NCBI RefSeq assembly: GCF_010894455.1
Contig: NZ_JAAIXY010000001.1
Span: forward strand, 248,001-312,000
DNA: 64,000 nucleotides
Direction of reading: 5' to 3'
From: Myxococcus eversor
GTDB taxonomy: Bacteria > Myxococcota > Myxococcia > Myxococcales > Myxococcaceae
Shown here: positions 43,801 through 51,082 of the stretch, piece after piece
Position numbering within the stretch: the stretch's first letter is position 1
Layout of the letters: each line of letters begins with the position of its first letter
Program-made: the position numbers and the translations under genes
The notes under the pieces: generated by a model
Told to the model about the DNA's origin: nothing
Seen by the model: only the letters and a program-made list of their open reading frames with translations
Database searches by the model: none

Positions 43801-44105
43801 AACTGGCGAGGCTCCTCGTCGGGTCCAACGGCGCCTTGCCCCCAGTCGCCGCGAGCCCCCGCGTGGCCGCCGTTGCGCTTCGCGCGGCGCACCAGCGGGT
43901 CCTGGATGATTTGAACAGGGACATCGAGGATGACTTCGTCCTGGTGTCCGGGCCTGTCGTTCAGTCCAGCGGCGGCAGCGTATTGCCCCGCCCCCAAGCG
44001 TCCCCCTCCACGGTGGTGACGAGCGGAGGGAGCACGGTAGCCCCCCTGAGCAAGGACAAGGGCGTCGTGGTCGAGGACGACGACGACGGGTTCGTCATGC
44101 TCTGA
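40878..44105 (+). CDS. Two-HKD phospholipase D fused to a CE-clan cysteine-protease-like domain
   Basis: 1,075 residues, starting at a GTG that overlaps the upstream stop. Two complete HxKxxxxD motifs are present: HSKIVAVD at residues 190-197, followed by GGHN, and HSKIMIVD at 577-584, followed by GSDN. This is a full bilobal phospholipase D (Tle5-like). A Pro/Gly-rich segment (about 640-735), a charged Lys/Glu/Ala coiled coil (about 745-790) and a Ser/Pro linker lead to a C-terminal domain of about 200 residues. That domain carries NHWGLIYI (His899), LYIDPL (Asp924) and GGQHSCGPWVVEL (Cys969, Gln966), the His-Asp-Cys order of Ulp1/YopJ-type proteases. The canonical oxyanion Gln six residues before Cys is not there. 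No signal peptide. The phospholipase call is firm; the protease call is by motif only. Confidence 0.8.
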   Translation: MSIDRVSAKVRDYFTHLSGTSYVRIMDTPRIWGQPFGPEIMPAAKSRTKDFQRALVEIIQKSRYRCDISSLNSPDPAWAKVILGAMDTALSAPLKRTHRTQFRFLFGQTPMIFKDGTSPNLVDFQGALIRLVRVRMQTGAWEMPPEIWMGKFFRLQEGLVAGLSARVASVLPTWMGLEGDDEFTKMTWNHSKIVAVDGTESLVGGHNLNMDLFTSYPPVHDVSVVMHGEAALGAQRFLDQMWECKTDVLAKEFLDIDKDTLSWKVGDDDAAVKRKPENPLASREAGDYRAACYKDFARLHEGGGGESRPRLSRPSPEFLSTIFEDVDSVEDLAAEAIRAEDLQTFVDLETPVFTEKHYEGYSGLGEYKKATRVLSIGKYWNGPSMELNYQKASEVMKEELIKGAKTILRLSQMDLVSAWKKKWSSHVVCHWIMEALLANPKLEVQVVVSPLDAGAGAEGDQYSFGSGACRTFELFQYYMSHAVDTDALLPDADVRVRALERLHIAPFYFTEVPKDKTREGETYFWPKLTPEGYTATLKQTSLVEDPPSKGVIGSAVESVKKASGAVYDKVPSAPGNHSKIMIVDDASYVVGSDNLYPGFLSEFNYLVEGAPAVRDLLRTYWTPLWHYSGPHCVNPRCVGGCKSSSEVPGPSPFGLPGLGRGLPVSGRLGPAGHGMPIERPEFLLGRRPPPFPSGLGSVRYNSPFRSASFGSGRAAVNASPPLVNPANAGKVSRVDLRAPADLGEILKQDAEKVKKEAAEVQRSRERAAAEKAAREKAAAEKVVVVSSSSNSGSTPPPSTSTSSGGTGQIPPPSQDSSALVDPDSNGDKIEGSHFYTDRQLDRLLHHYLDGVPNVYVGYGLNLYLLNRIAPNTFDAALAGQVEGGAPRIIIQPYNVGGNHWGLIYIRVAPPQGGRRGQACVLYIDPLAPAGEPTMLGTLRRPFPDLQVERCLLRYQNDAIGSEKGGQHSCGPWVVELARLLVGSNGALPPVAASPRVAAVALRAAHQRVLDDLNRDIEDDFVLVSGPVVQSSGGSVLPRPQASPSTVVTSGGSTVAPLSKDKGVVVEDDDDGFVML

Positions 44106-44129
44106 CGCGCGGGGCCCGGCTGAGGAGTC

Positions 44130-46712
44130 TCAACGTGCGGGCACCCGGGGCCCTGTCTGTCCCAGGCTCGACAGCAGGGCCATGATGAAGGCAGCCAGAT
44201 AGGGCATGGCCTGTACCAATAGCAGGGTCACCCAGATGCGCATGTCCGGGTCGGGCAGGCCGTGGACCGAATAGATGCCGATTGCGGCGCCCCACAGCAG
44301 GAGCATGAGGAACAGCTCTTCGCGGGCCTCCGAGAGCGCCACCCGCAGGCCATGTCTGTCCGCGGTTTTCGGTGTGCGGAAGAACGGCAGGTCGCTGGTG
44401 AAGGAGGCGTACAGCACCGCCTTGGCGATGGTGTGCGACAGCGCCAGCCCGGCCAGGGCGGCGGCGAAAGCGCCCGCGAGGTTGAACCCGACCGCGCGGC
44501 GGTAGAGGAAGACGCTCTTGCCGAGCTTGAACACGAACAACGCCAGCGGCGGGATGGCGAAGACGGGCATCGGCGGTTCTATCCGCTGGGGCGCGATGAG
44601 CATCGCCGCCGACCAGAGCAGCGCGCCGATGGTGAAGGAGAGATTCAGTCCGTCGGCGACCCACGGCAGCCAGCCGGCGAGGAAGTGGTAGCGCTGGCCC
44701 CGGGTCAGTTCACTGTTCTCGCCGCGCAGCAGGCTGCGGGCATGGTGCTTGATGATCTGGATGGAGCCGTAGGCCCAGCGGAAGCGCTGTTTCTTGTAGT
44801 CGATGAAGGTGTCGGGCATCAGCCCCTTGCCGTAGCTGTGATGGGTATAGGCGGCCGAGTAGCCCTTCTCGAACACCCGCAGGCCCAGCTCCGCGTCCTC
44901 GCAGATGCACCACTCGGCCCAGCCCAGCTCTTCGAGCACCGAGCGGTAGGTCATGGTCATGGTGCCGTGCTGGACGATGGCGTCGCGGTCATTGCGGGTG
45001 ACCATGCCGATATGGAAGAAGCCCTTGTATTCGCTGTAGCAGACCTTCTTGAAGAGGCTCTCGCCCTGGTCCCGGTAGTCCTGCGGGGACTGCACCACGG
45101 CGATGCGCGGGTCGGAGAAGAGCGGCACCATGTGCTTGAGCCAGTTGGAGTCGACGCGGTAGTCCGCGTCGATGATCGCGACCACCTCGGCATCCCTGGC
45201 CGTGCGGGGGATGAGGTGGTTCAGCGCGCCGCCCTTGAACCCGGGCAGGGGCGAGACATGGAAGAACTGGAAGCGCTCGCCGAGCCGCTCGCAATGGGCC
45301 GCGAGTGGCTCCCACACGGCCGGGTCCCGGGTGTTGTTGTCGATGACCAGGACTTCGTAGTCGGGGTAGTCCAGCACGGCGAGGGCGTCCAGCGTCTGTT
45401 TGACCATCTCCGGCGGCTCGTTGTAGCAGGGGACATGAACTGACACTTTCGGCCGATAGGCATGGTCGTCCGGCACCGGCTGGAATTCGCGGCGGCGTTT
45501 GGGAATCCACACGGCTTCGGCCAGTTCGTGGGCTTCGGTGAGCAGGACGAGGAACACGCCGAGCGAGCCGATCGCCAGCATGAAGCCGACGGCCAGGCTG
45601 AACCAGGTGCTGTAGCGCTGGCTGTAGTCATGGGCCATCCACACCAGCGCCGAGCCACAGAAGAAGGAGGTGAAGGTCAGGAAGGCTCGGCCGCGCTGGC
45701 GCAGGGCCGAACCATCGATGAGCAGCAGCGTCATCGCGAGAGTGGCCAGGACCACCGAGCAGCCCGCGAGGGCGCGCCACTCTGGGATGGCCACCACCGG
45801 GCCCTCGAAGTTGAACTTCCGCCGACGGGTGGCGTCGAACACGCCCCAGTAGGCGCCGGCCGCGCCTTCATCGCCGCCCTTCCAGGGTTGGTCGTAGGCT
45901 TCGATGACGAAGTATTCGTAGCCCCGTTGATTGAGCGTGTTGACCAGGGTGCGCAGGTAGAGGGCCTGGTCGGCCTGGGTGGCGGTGGCACCACCTCGCA
46001 TGCGGCCGTTGCTCGGCCAGCCGACTTCCGACAGCAGCAATGGCTTGCGCGGGAACAGCTGCCTGAGGTCCCGGGCACGCTCCAGCACGAAGGTCCCCGC
46101 CTGCTCCATCGGCACGTATTCCCAGTAGGGCAGGACGTGAGCGGCGATCAAGTCGACATGCCTGGCCAGCTCCCGGTGTTCCCTCCAGTTGTGCCATTGC
46201 TCGCTGGTCGTCACGGGCACCCTGACGGCCGCGCGCACCCGCCTCAGGTACCGGACCAGCGTTTCGAACGTGACGTCCCCGCGATACAGCGCTTCGTTGC
46301 CCACCACCACGCGCACCACGCTGCGTGAGGTGTTGGTCATCTCGATGGCTTTCTGGAGCTCCCGTTCATTGCGTTCCAGGTCGCGGCTGATCCAGACCCC
46401 CAGCGTCACTCGCAGGCCGAACTCCTCGGCCAGGCGCGGGATTTCCCCCTGGGGACCGTCGACCGTGTAGATGCGGATGCTGTCGGTCAGCTTGCTGAGC
46501 TGTTCGAGGTCCTCGCGCATCTCGGCTTCGCTGGGGTGCCGGCCCTTCTTCGGGCTCTCTCCGAGGCGGAAGGGTGAGTAGGACAAGCCGGATATCTTCT
46601 CCGGCCAGTCCGGGGCGGAGACCGGGCGGTTGTTCAGCGCCCAGAGCCCGGTGAACAGCGCGGCGATGGCCACGACGACGACCAGTTGGAGACCCAATCC
46701 ACGCAATGGCAT
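44130..46712 (-). CDS. ndvB: NdvB-like beta-glucan synthase (GH17 plus GT2)
   Basis: 860 residues. After one N-terminal membrane helix, an extracytoplasmic GH17-like beta-1,3-glucanase/transglycosylase domain (about 35-300) carries VGNEAL (Glu140, acid/base) and LLSEVGWPS (Glu229, nucleophile). Membrane helices follow, then a processive GT2 domain with IIDADY (Asp515, Asp517), CICEDAELG (Glu605-Asp606) and QRFRW (642-646), and further helices. This two-domain layout matches NdvB of Bradyrhizobium and Pseudomonas, which makes cyclic beta-(1,3)-glucans that act in osmoadaptation and, in Pseudomonas, biofilm antibiotic tolerance. The ATG at 46712 directly precedes the first helix. Its stop is 24 bp from the stop of the convergent effector gene. 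Confidence 0.88.
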   Translation of the reverse strand: MPLRGLGLQLVVVVAIAALFTGLWALNNRPVSAPDWPEKISGLSYSPFRLGESPKKGRHPSEAEMREDLEQLSKLTDSIRIYTVDGPQGEIPRLAEEFGLRVTLGVWISRDLERNERELQKAIEMTNTSRSVVRVVVGNEALYRGDVTFETLVRYLRRVRAAVRVPVTTSEQWHNWREHRELARHVDLIAAHVLPYWEYVPMEQAGTFVLERARDLRQLFPRKPLLLSEVGWPSNGRMRGGATATQADQALYLRTLVNTLNQRGYEYFVIEAYDQPWKGGDEGAAGAYWGVFDATRRRKFNFEGPVVAIPEWRALAGCSVVLATLAMTLLLIDGSALRQRGRAFLTFTSFFCGSALVWMAHDYSQRYSTWFSLAVGFMLAIGSLGVFLVLLTEAHELAEAVWIPKRRREFQPVPDDHAYRPKVSVHVPCYNEPPEMVKQTLDALAVLDYPDYEVLVIDNNTRDPAVWEPLAAHCERLGERFQFFHVSPLPGFKGGALNHLIPRTARDAEVVAIIDADYRVDSNWLKHMVPLFSDPRIAVVQSPQDYRDQGESLFKKVCYSEYKGFFHIGMVTRNDRDAIVQHGTMTMTYRSVLEELGWAEWCICEDAELGLRVFEKGYSAAYTHHSYGKGLMPDTFIDYKKQRFRWAYGSIQIIKHHARSLLRGENSELTRGQRYHFLAGWLPWVADGLNLSFTIGALLWSAAMLIAPQRIEPPMPVFAIPPLALFVFKLGKSVFLYRRAVGFNLAGAFAAALAGLALSHTIAKAVLYASFTSDLPFFRTPKTADRHGLRVALSEAREELFLMLLLWGAAIGIYSVHGLPDPDMRIWVTLLLVQAMPYLAAFIMALLSSLGQTGPRVPAR

Positions 46713-46942
46713 AGCGGCGCCATGGACAGCAATCGCCGCGCCACTCCGTTCGCGAAGGCGGCCCGAGCGGGGGACTTCTTGGACTGTCTTTGCCTGGACC
46801 CGGAGCGCTTGCGGAGACCAAGAGCCTGCTTCCCGCCGGCAAGCGAAGTGGTGCGCGCGGACCCGGCCTCCCGCCTTCCCCGAGGCCGCGCGGCTCGCCC
46901 AGATGTGGGCGCTGGGGCGTGGAGCAGGGCGCCGCCGGGGCC

Positions 46943-46990
46943 CCTCGGGTGCGCACCTCGACGGGCGCGGGTGCCCGGGTGCCCCCGAGG
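46943..46990. repeat. GC-rich dyad in the 400-bp divergent gap
   Basis: CCTCGGG and CCCGAGG flank a GC-rich core that contains the palindrome GGTGCGCACC. The gap 46713-47112 between the ndvB-like gene and the helical-repeat gene has no supported gene. It must hold both divergent promoters; I see no clear -35/-10 pair. Confidence 0.3.
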
Positions 46991-47112
46991 CGCCCAGGCG
47001 ACCTGACGCTTCTCCCAGGCCCTCAGAAGGCCGCCTGGTGACATCTCCCGGCACCGGGGACGCGGACACTATGCCGAGGCTCCCACCGCCTCCCTGTAGT
47101 AGGTTGGCCTGA

Positions 47113-49470
47113 ATGGTACGTACTTCAGCGCTGGTGTTGTTCGGGTTCTTCGTCTTCGCCTCTTCCCTGGCTTCGGCCGCGGCTCCAGAGGCTGGTGCCG
47201 CGAAGTCCATCGAGGAGGCCTCGAAGCGATTGGCGAGTGCGCGCGCGGCCCTCACGGCGGCCGTTCAGCGCATCGAGCAGGATCCTCCGCGCGGCGCCGA
47301 CCTCGACGCCGCCCTCGTGGCGGTGGAGGCGCTGAAGGACGCGCTCGGCGCGGGAGCGAGCTTCGAGACGGAGGACCTCGAGTACGCCAAGAGCGTCCTG
47401 GCCGCGCGGAAGCAATTCCGGACGGACCGCGAGTACGTCGATGAGCGCCGGGCGAAGGTCCACATCCACGAGTTCCGCCGACGCATCGATGGCGCGCTCG
47501 CGCCCCTGAACGAGCGCATGGCGAAGCTCGGGGGAGGGGACCCCGGCGCCAAGGCGATGGACGATGCCCGCGCCGAGCTGGAGGCGCTCCGGAAGCTGAC
47601 GGAGGAGGGCCGGCCTCTGAAGGCTCAGGACCCGAAGTTCGCCACGTACCTCACCGAGGTCGACGCGACCATCGCCCGGCACGAGAAGGCGCTCGACGAG
47701 CGGTGGCTGCAGGTGTCGGCGCAGAAGCAGCGCGGGCTCCTGGATGAGCGCCGCAAGGCCCTGTCCACCGCGCTCACCGAGGTGAACAAGGCCTGGTCGG
47801 ACGAGAAGTTCGGCGCCACCGACAAGGCGACGGCGGCGCTGCAGAAGCAGCTCGAGGAGGGAGCGCCGCTGGAGGCGAAAGACAAGGCGTATCGCGCGGA
47901 GGCGGACAAGGCCCGGGCCGAGGTCACCCAGGCCAGGCGCCGGATGGAGGAGCTGGTGGTGCAGGCGGGCGTCTCCCGAATCAAGGTGGAGATGGGGCCC
48001 GCCCATGACGAGCTCGTCGCGGCCGCCAAGGCGCTCCGGGTGAAGCGGCCCACGCCCGAGCAGCTCTCCGAGGCGAAGACCGCGGCGTTCGTCGTCCGCA
48101 AGCTGGTGGAGAAGTACGACCCGCAGGCGGCGAGGAGCCAGGCGATTGCCCAGTACCTCGCGGACGTGAAGAACACGCTCGTCGAGGTGGAGGTGGCCCT
48201 CCAGGTCCGCGGCCTCGATGCGGCTCGCGCGGAAGTCATCCAGTCCCTGCGCAACGTCGAGAAGCGGGCCGTGACGCCCGAGCAGTTCGAGGAGGCGAAG
48301 ACGGCGCTGGTCGTCCTGGAGAAGACGCTCGAGACGGTTCACGCGAAGAACCCCGCCGTCAGCCCCTCCGCCGCCGAGGCGCGTCAGCTGCTCAAGGACG
48401 GGCGGGCGACGCTGGAGCGGCGTCGGTACGAGGTCGACCTGACGCAGCAGCGCCTGAAGGTCGACGAGGCGCGGAAGAACGCGGCGGCGCTCGTCCTCCA
48501 GATTCAAAAGGAGGCGCCCTCGCCGGCGCTGCTCCAGGAGGCGGAGAACGCGGTCAAGCAGATTGGCGCGGTGCTGGAGGTCGGCGCCCCCTTCGTGAAG
48601 AAGGACCGCGACTACGCGGTGTACGCCAAGGAGACGAAGGAGCGGATGGCGGAGCTGAGCGACCGCATCACCCGGAGGAGGATTGTCCTCTCCGCGGCGG
48701 ACGCCCGCGTCCAGCTCGCCACCCGGATGGCCATGACCAAGGAGAAGCTCGAGGCCGCGAAGGGAATCTCGTCGACCGACAGCGACGTCGACACCGCCTC
48801 GAAGGGCGTGGACGAGATGATGCAGATGTTCGAGACGCACGCGGAGCTGGAGCGGCAGGACGCGGGCTACGCGTCGGCGGCGGAGCGGGCGCGCGCCGAC
48901 TGGCTGAAGCTGGTCGAGGCCCTCGAGTTCGCGAAGCAGGCGCGGGCGTTGCGCCGGCTGACGGGGGAGGCCCTGGTGGTCGCCAGCACGGCATCGGAAG
49001 CGGCCGCTTCCTCCTCGGACCTGCGCAAGAGGCGGGAGCTGTATGCGAGCGCGATGGAGAAGCTCAAGGCCTGCCAGGACGATGGCGCCCGGATGGTGAA
49101 GGAGAACGCCGGCCTCGCCGCGGTCGACGTGCTCATGGGCGGCATCCCCACCCCGCCGCAGGAGGTGATGGCGCAGTGCGCCCAGAAGGCAGACGCGCTG
49201 CGGGAGCCGCAGACGAGGGCCGACGTGCAGTTGCGGTTCCAGGAGGGCCAGCGGAAGGCGTACGACGCGGCGAAGGCGCTCCTCTCCAAGGGGAACAAGA
49301 CGGATGCCCTCACGCAGCTCAACGAGTGCATCGCCGAGGGGCGCATCCTGGAGAACCGATATCCCCAGTTCAAGGACCAGAAGTTCGACATCGGCGGCGG
49401 CAGCATGAGCATGGTGGAGCTGGTCCAGGTCTGCGTGAAGGAGCGCAAGGCGTTGAAGCCCACGCCTTGA
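47113..49470 (+). CDS. Exported helical-repeat (coiled-coil) protein
   Basis: 785 residues. A cleavable signal peptide (MVRTSALVLFGFFVFASSLASAAAP) is followed by an almost wholly helical protein of about seven modules of roughly 80-95 residues. Modules share ...L..A...V..L...LEEGAPLEAKD..Y..Y-like endings (EGRPLKAQDPKFATY, EEGAPLEAKDKAYRA, VGAPFVKKDRDYAVY). The last ~130 residues contain four Cys (KACQDDG, MAQCAQ, NECIAEG, VQVCVKE), probably disulfides. No enzymatic motif. It likely forms a periplasmic rod or scaffold. It is divergent from the ndvB-like gene, so a link to glucan export is possible but unproven. Confidence 0.78.
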   Translation: MVRTSALVLFGFFVFASSLASAAAPEAGAAKSIEEASKRLASARAALTAAVQRIEQDPPRGADLDAALVAVEALKDALGAGASFETEDLEYAKSVLAARKQFRTDREYVDERRAKVHIHEFRRRIDGALAPLNERMAKLGGGDPGAKAMDDARAELEALRKLTEEGRPLKAQDPKFATYLTEVDATIARHEKALDERWLQVSAQKQRGLLDERRKALSTALTEVNKAWSDEKFGATDKATAALQKQLEEGAPLEAKDKAYRAEADKARAEVTQARRRMEELVVQAGVSRIKVEMGPAHDELVAAAKALRVKRPTPEQLSEAKTAAFVVRKLVEKYDPQAARSQAIAQYLADVKNTLVEVEVALQVRGLDAARAEVIQSLRNVEKRAVTPEQFEEAKTALVVLEKTLETVHAKNPAVSPSAAEARQLLKDGRATLERRRYEVDLTQQRLKVDEARKNAAALVLQIQKEAPSPALLQEAENAVKQIGAVLEVGAPFVKKDRDYAVYAKETKERMAELSDRITRRRIVLSAADARVQLATRMAMTKEKLEAAKGISSTDSDVDTASKGVDEMMQMFETHAELERQDAGYASAAERARADWLKLVEALEFAKQARALRRLTGEALVVASTASEAAASSSDLRKRRELYASAMEKLKACQDDGARMVKENAGLAAVDVLMGGIPTPPQEVMAQCAQKADALREPQTRADVQLRFQEGQRKAYDAAKALLSKGNKTDALTQLNECIAEGRILENRYPQFKDQKFDIGGGSMSMVELVQVCVKERKALKPTP

Positions 49471-49607
49471 GTTCTTCGGACTGTCAGTGAAGAAGTCCTG
49501 GGGTGGTCGAGCCGCGCGCGCCTATGCTCCGCGCGGCTCACCTGGGCGGGGAGGGTGGTGGCGGCGAAGAGGGGTGTGCCATTCCCCATTCCACGAGGCC
49601 GTCCGCG

Positions 49608-50594
49608 ATGCTCCGTTCCCTCAAGTCTTCCTGGTGGGTGTCTGCCTTTCTGCTGGCCGCCTGCCATCCCTCGGACCTTCCCGAGGCTGATGCGCCGTCC
49701 GCCATCGACACGCTGGAGCAGGGGGTGCTCTTCCCTCCGCCTCCGCCTCCGAGCGGCAACATCCTGGACAGCACCACCTTCTTGGGGAGCGTGGCCCTTC
49801 CCGGCTCGGTGCAGACGTCCTTCACCACGGCCCTCCAGCACTACTCCTTCGCCATCAACGTCGCGGCCGGCTCGAGCGCGAAGCTGGAGGTGACGCACCT
49901 GGGCAGCAGCATGGGGCTGGACACGGGGCTCTTCGTGTACGGCCCGAAGGATGCCAGCGGCAGCTACGGCACCACCGTGCGAGCCCAGGACGACGACGCG
50001 GGCTATGGCCAGCTCAGCAAGGTGGCCTCCGCCTCCTTCGCGCAGGGCGGCGAATATCTGGTCGTCGTCAGCAGCGGTGGGGGCGCGGGCAAGCGCTTCC
50101 GCCTCCAGCTCGACTGTCTCAGCGGCGATTGCGAGCCGGTGGACCCATCCGTGTCGCTGGGCTCGCGGCCGGTGAGCTCGAGCCTTCAGGCCACGTTGTC
50201 GGCGGCGAACGCGGCCTGCGGCACCTCCACCGCGTGCTACGGCGAGCTGCGGGGCTACTCCTTCCCCTGGAGCCACTCGACGCCCGCGAGCCTGGACAAG
50301 GTCGCCGAGGCGGTCTCCCTGACGGAGCAGAGCAACGCGCTGTTCGGCGTGCGCCTGGTGAATACGACATACACGCAGTTCGCGCAGACGCGCCTGCTCT
50401 CGAGGCTGTCCTCCCTGCATCCAGGCCTGGGGCAGGAGTACAGCAACGGCTCGGAGGCGGTGCAGGTGACGGGCTGGCACTACAGCCGGGAGATGTGGCC
50501 TGATGCCTGTATGGTCTGGGAGATGTATGTCATCTACTTCCCGGAGTCGCGCGGCGTCCTGGTGTTCGAACAGGACTACGCCCGGGATTGCTGA
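49608..50594 (+). CDS. Lipoprotein with pre-peptidase-like beta domain
   Basis: 328 residues. The signal peptide MLRSLKSSWWVSAFLLAACHP (lipobox LAAC) sets the start at 49608, with GAGG upstream. A poly-Pro linker is followed by a beta-sandwich (about 55-170) with SFAINVAAGSSAKLEV, GLFVYGP and GGEYLVVVSSGGG, which resembles bacterial pre-peptidase C-terminal domains. The rest has paired Cys (CLSGDC, CGTSTAC, DACM) and ends in YARDC. Function unknown; probably surface-exposed. Confidence 0.72.
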   Translation: MLRSLKSSWWVSAFLLAACHPSDLPEADAPSAIDTLEQGVLFPPPPPPSGNILDSTTFLGSVALPGSVQTSFTTALQHYSFAINVAAGSSAKLEVTHLGSSMGLDTGLFVYGPKDASGSYGTTVRAQDDDAGYGQLSKVASASFAQGGEYLVVVSSGGGAGKRFRLQLDCLSGDCEPVDPSVSLGSRPVSSSLQATLSAANAACGTSTACYGELRGYSFPWSHSTPASLDKVAEAVSLTEQSNALFGVRLVNTTYTQFAQTRLLSRLSSLHPGLGQEYSNGSEAVQVTGWHYSREMWPDACMVWEMYVIYFPESRGVLVFEQDYARDC

Positions 50595-50624
50595 AGTGGC
50601 GGTACCTTCCTAGCGAGAACCCTC

Positions 50625-51002
50625 ATGCGAGCACCGCAACGAATCGTGCAGGTCTGTCTCTTCCTGGTGGCCGCCATCGCGCTGTTCGGAGGCTCTGTCC
50701 AACTGCTCATGGGGCAGCCGGAGACGACGCCCCGCCTGGACAACCTTCATCGCTTCATGGGCGGCATCTATCTGTCCATGGGCGTCATCTGTCTGTGGGC
50801 GGGCCGCACGATTCGCCAGCAGGGGACGCTGGTCTACCTCATCGCCTTTTCCATTCTCATGGCGGCGGTGGGCAGGCTGGTGTCCATGGGCAAGGTGGGT
50901 CTGCCCGAGCCGACGGGCTTGTGGCTCGGCTATCTCATCCCGGAGCTGGGGTTCCCGGTCGTCATCGCCGTCGCGCACTGGATGCAGACGCGCGACGCCT
51001 GA
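50625..51002 (+). CDS. DUF4345 membrane protein
   Basis: 125 residues with four membrane helices. The pattern LDNLHRFMGGIYLSMGVICLWAG and AVGRLVSMGKVGLPEP is typical of DUF4345, a small inner-membrane family of unknown role. It is 30 bp downstream of the lipoprotein gene on the same strand, so they may be co-transcribed. Confidence 0.85.
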   Translation: MRAPQRIVQVCLFLVAAIALFGGSVQLLMGQPETTPRLDNLHRFMGGIYLSMGVICLWAGRTIRQQGTLVYLIAFSILMAAVGRLVSMGKVGLPEPTGLWLGYLIPELGFPVVIAVAHWMQTRDA

Positions 51003-51026
51003 AAGCCGGGCCGCCGGCGAAAGTGG

Positions 51027-51059
51027 CCTGGGTGGGGCGCTCCTCCTCGCCCTCCCAGG
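51027..51059. terminator. Hairpin between convergent genes
   Basis: CCTGGG and CCCAGG, plus an inner GGG/CCC and CG/CG with one mismatch and one bulge, form an imperfect stem in the 80-bp gap between DUF4345 and the protease gene. Confidence 0.55.
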
Positions 51060-51082
51060 TCCTTTCCGGGGGCGCGATGCGC

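Noticed and set aside
40878-44105. Upstream extension of the phospholipase D fusion to 40593
   Set aside because: The extra frame is antiparallel-free shadow of the lipase gene, Arg/His/Gly-rich; the GTG overlapping the lipase stop is the natural start.
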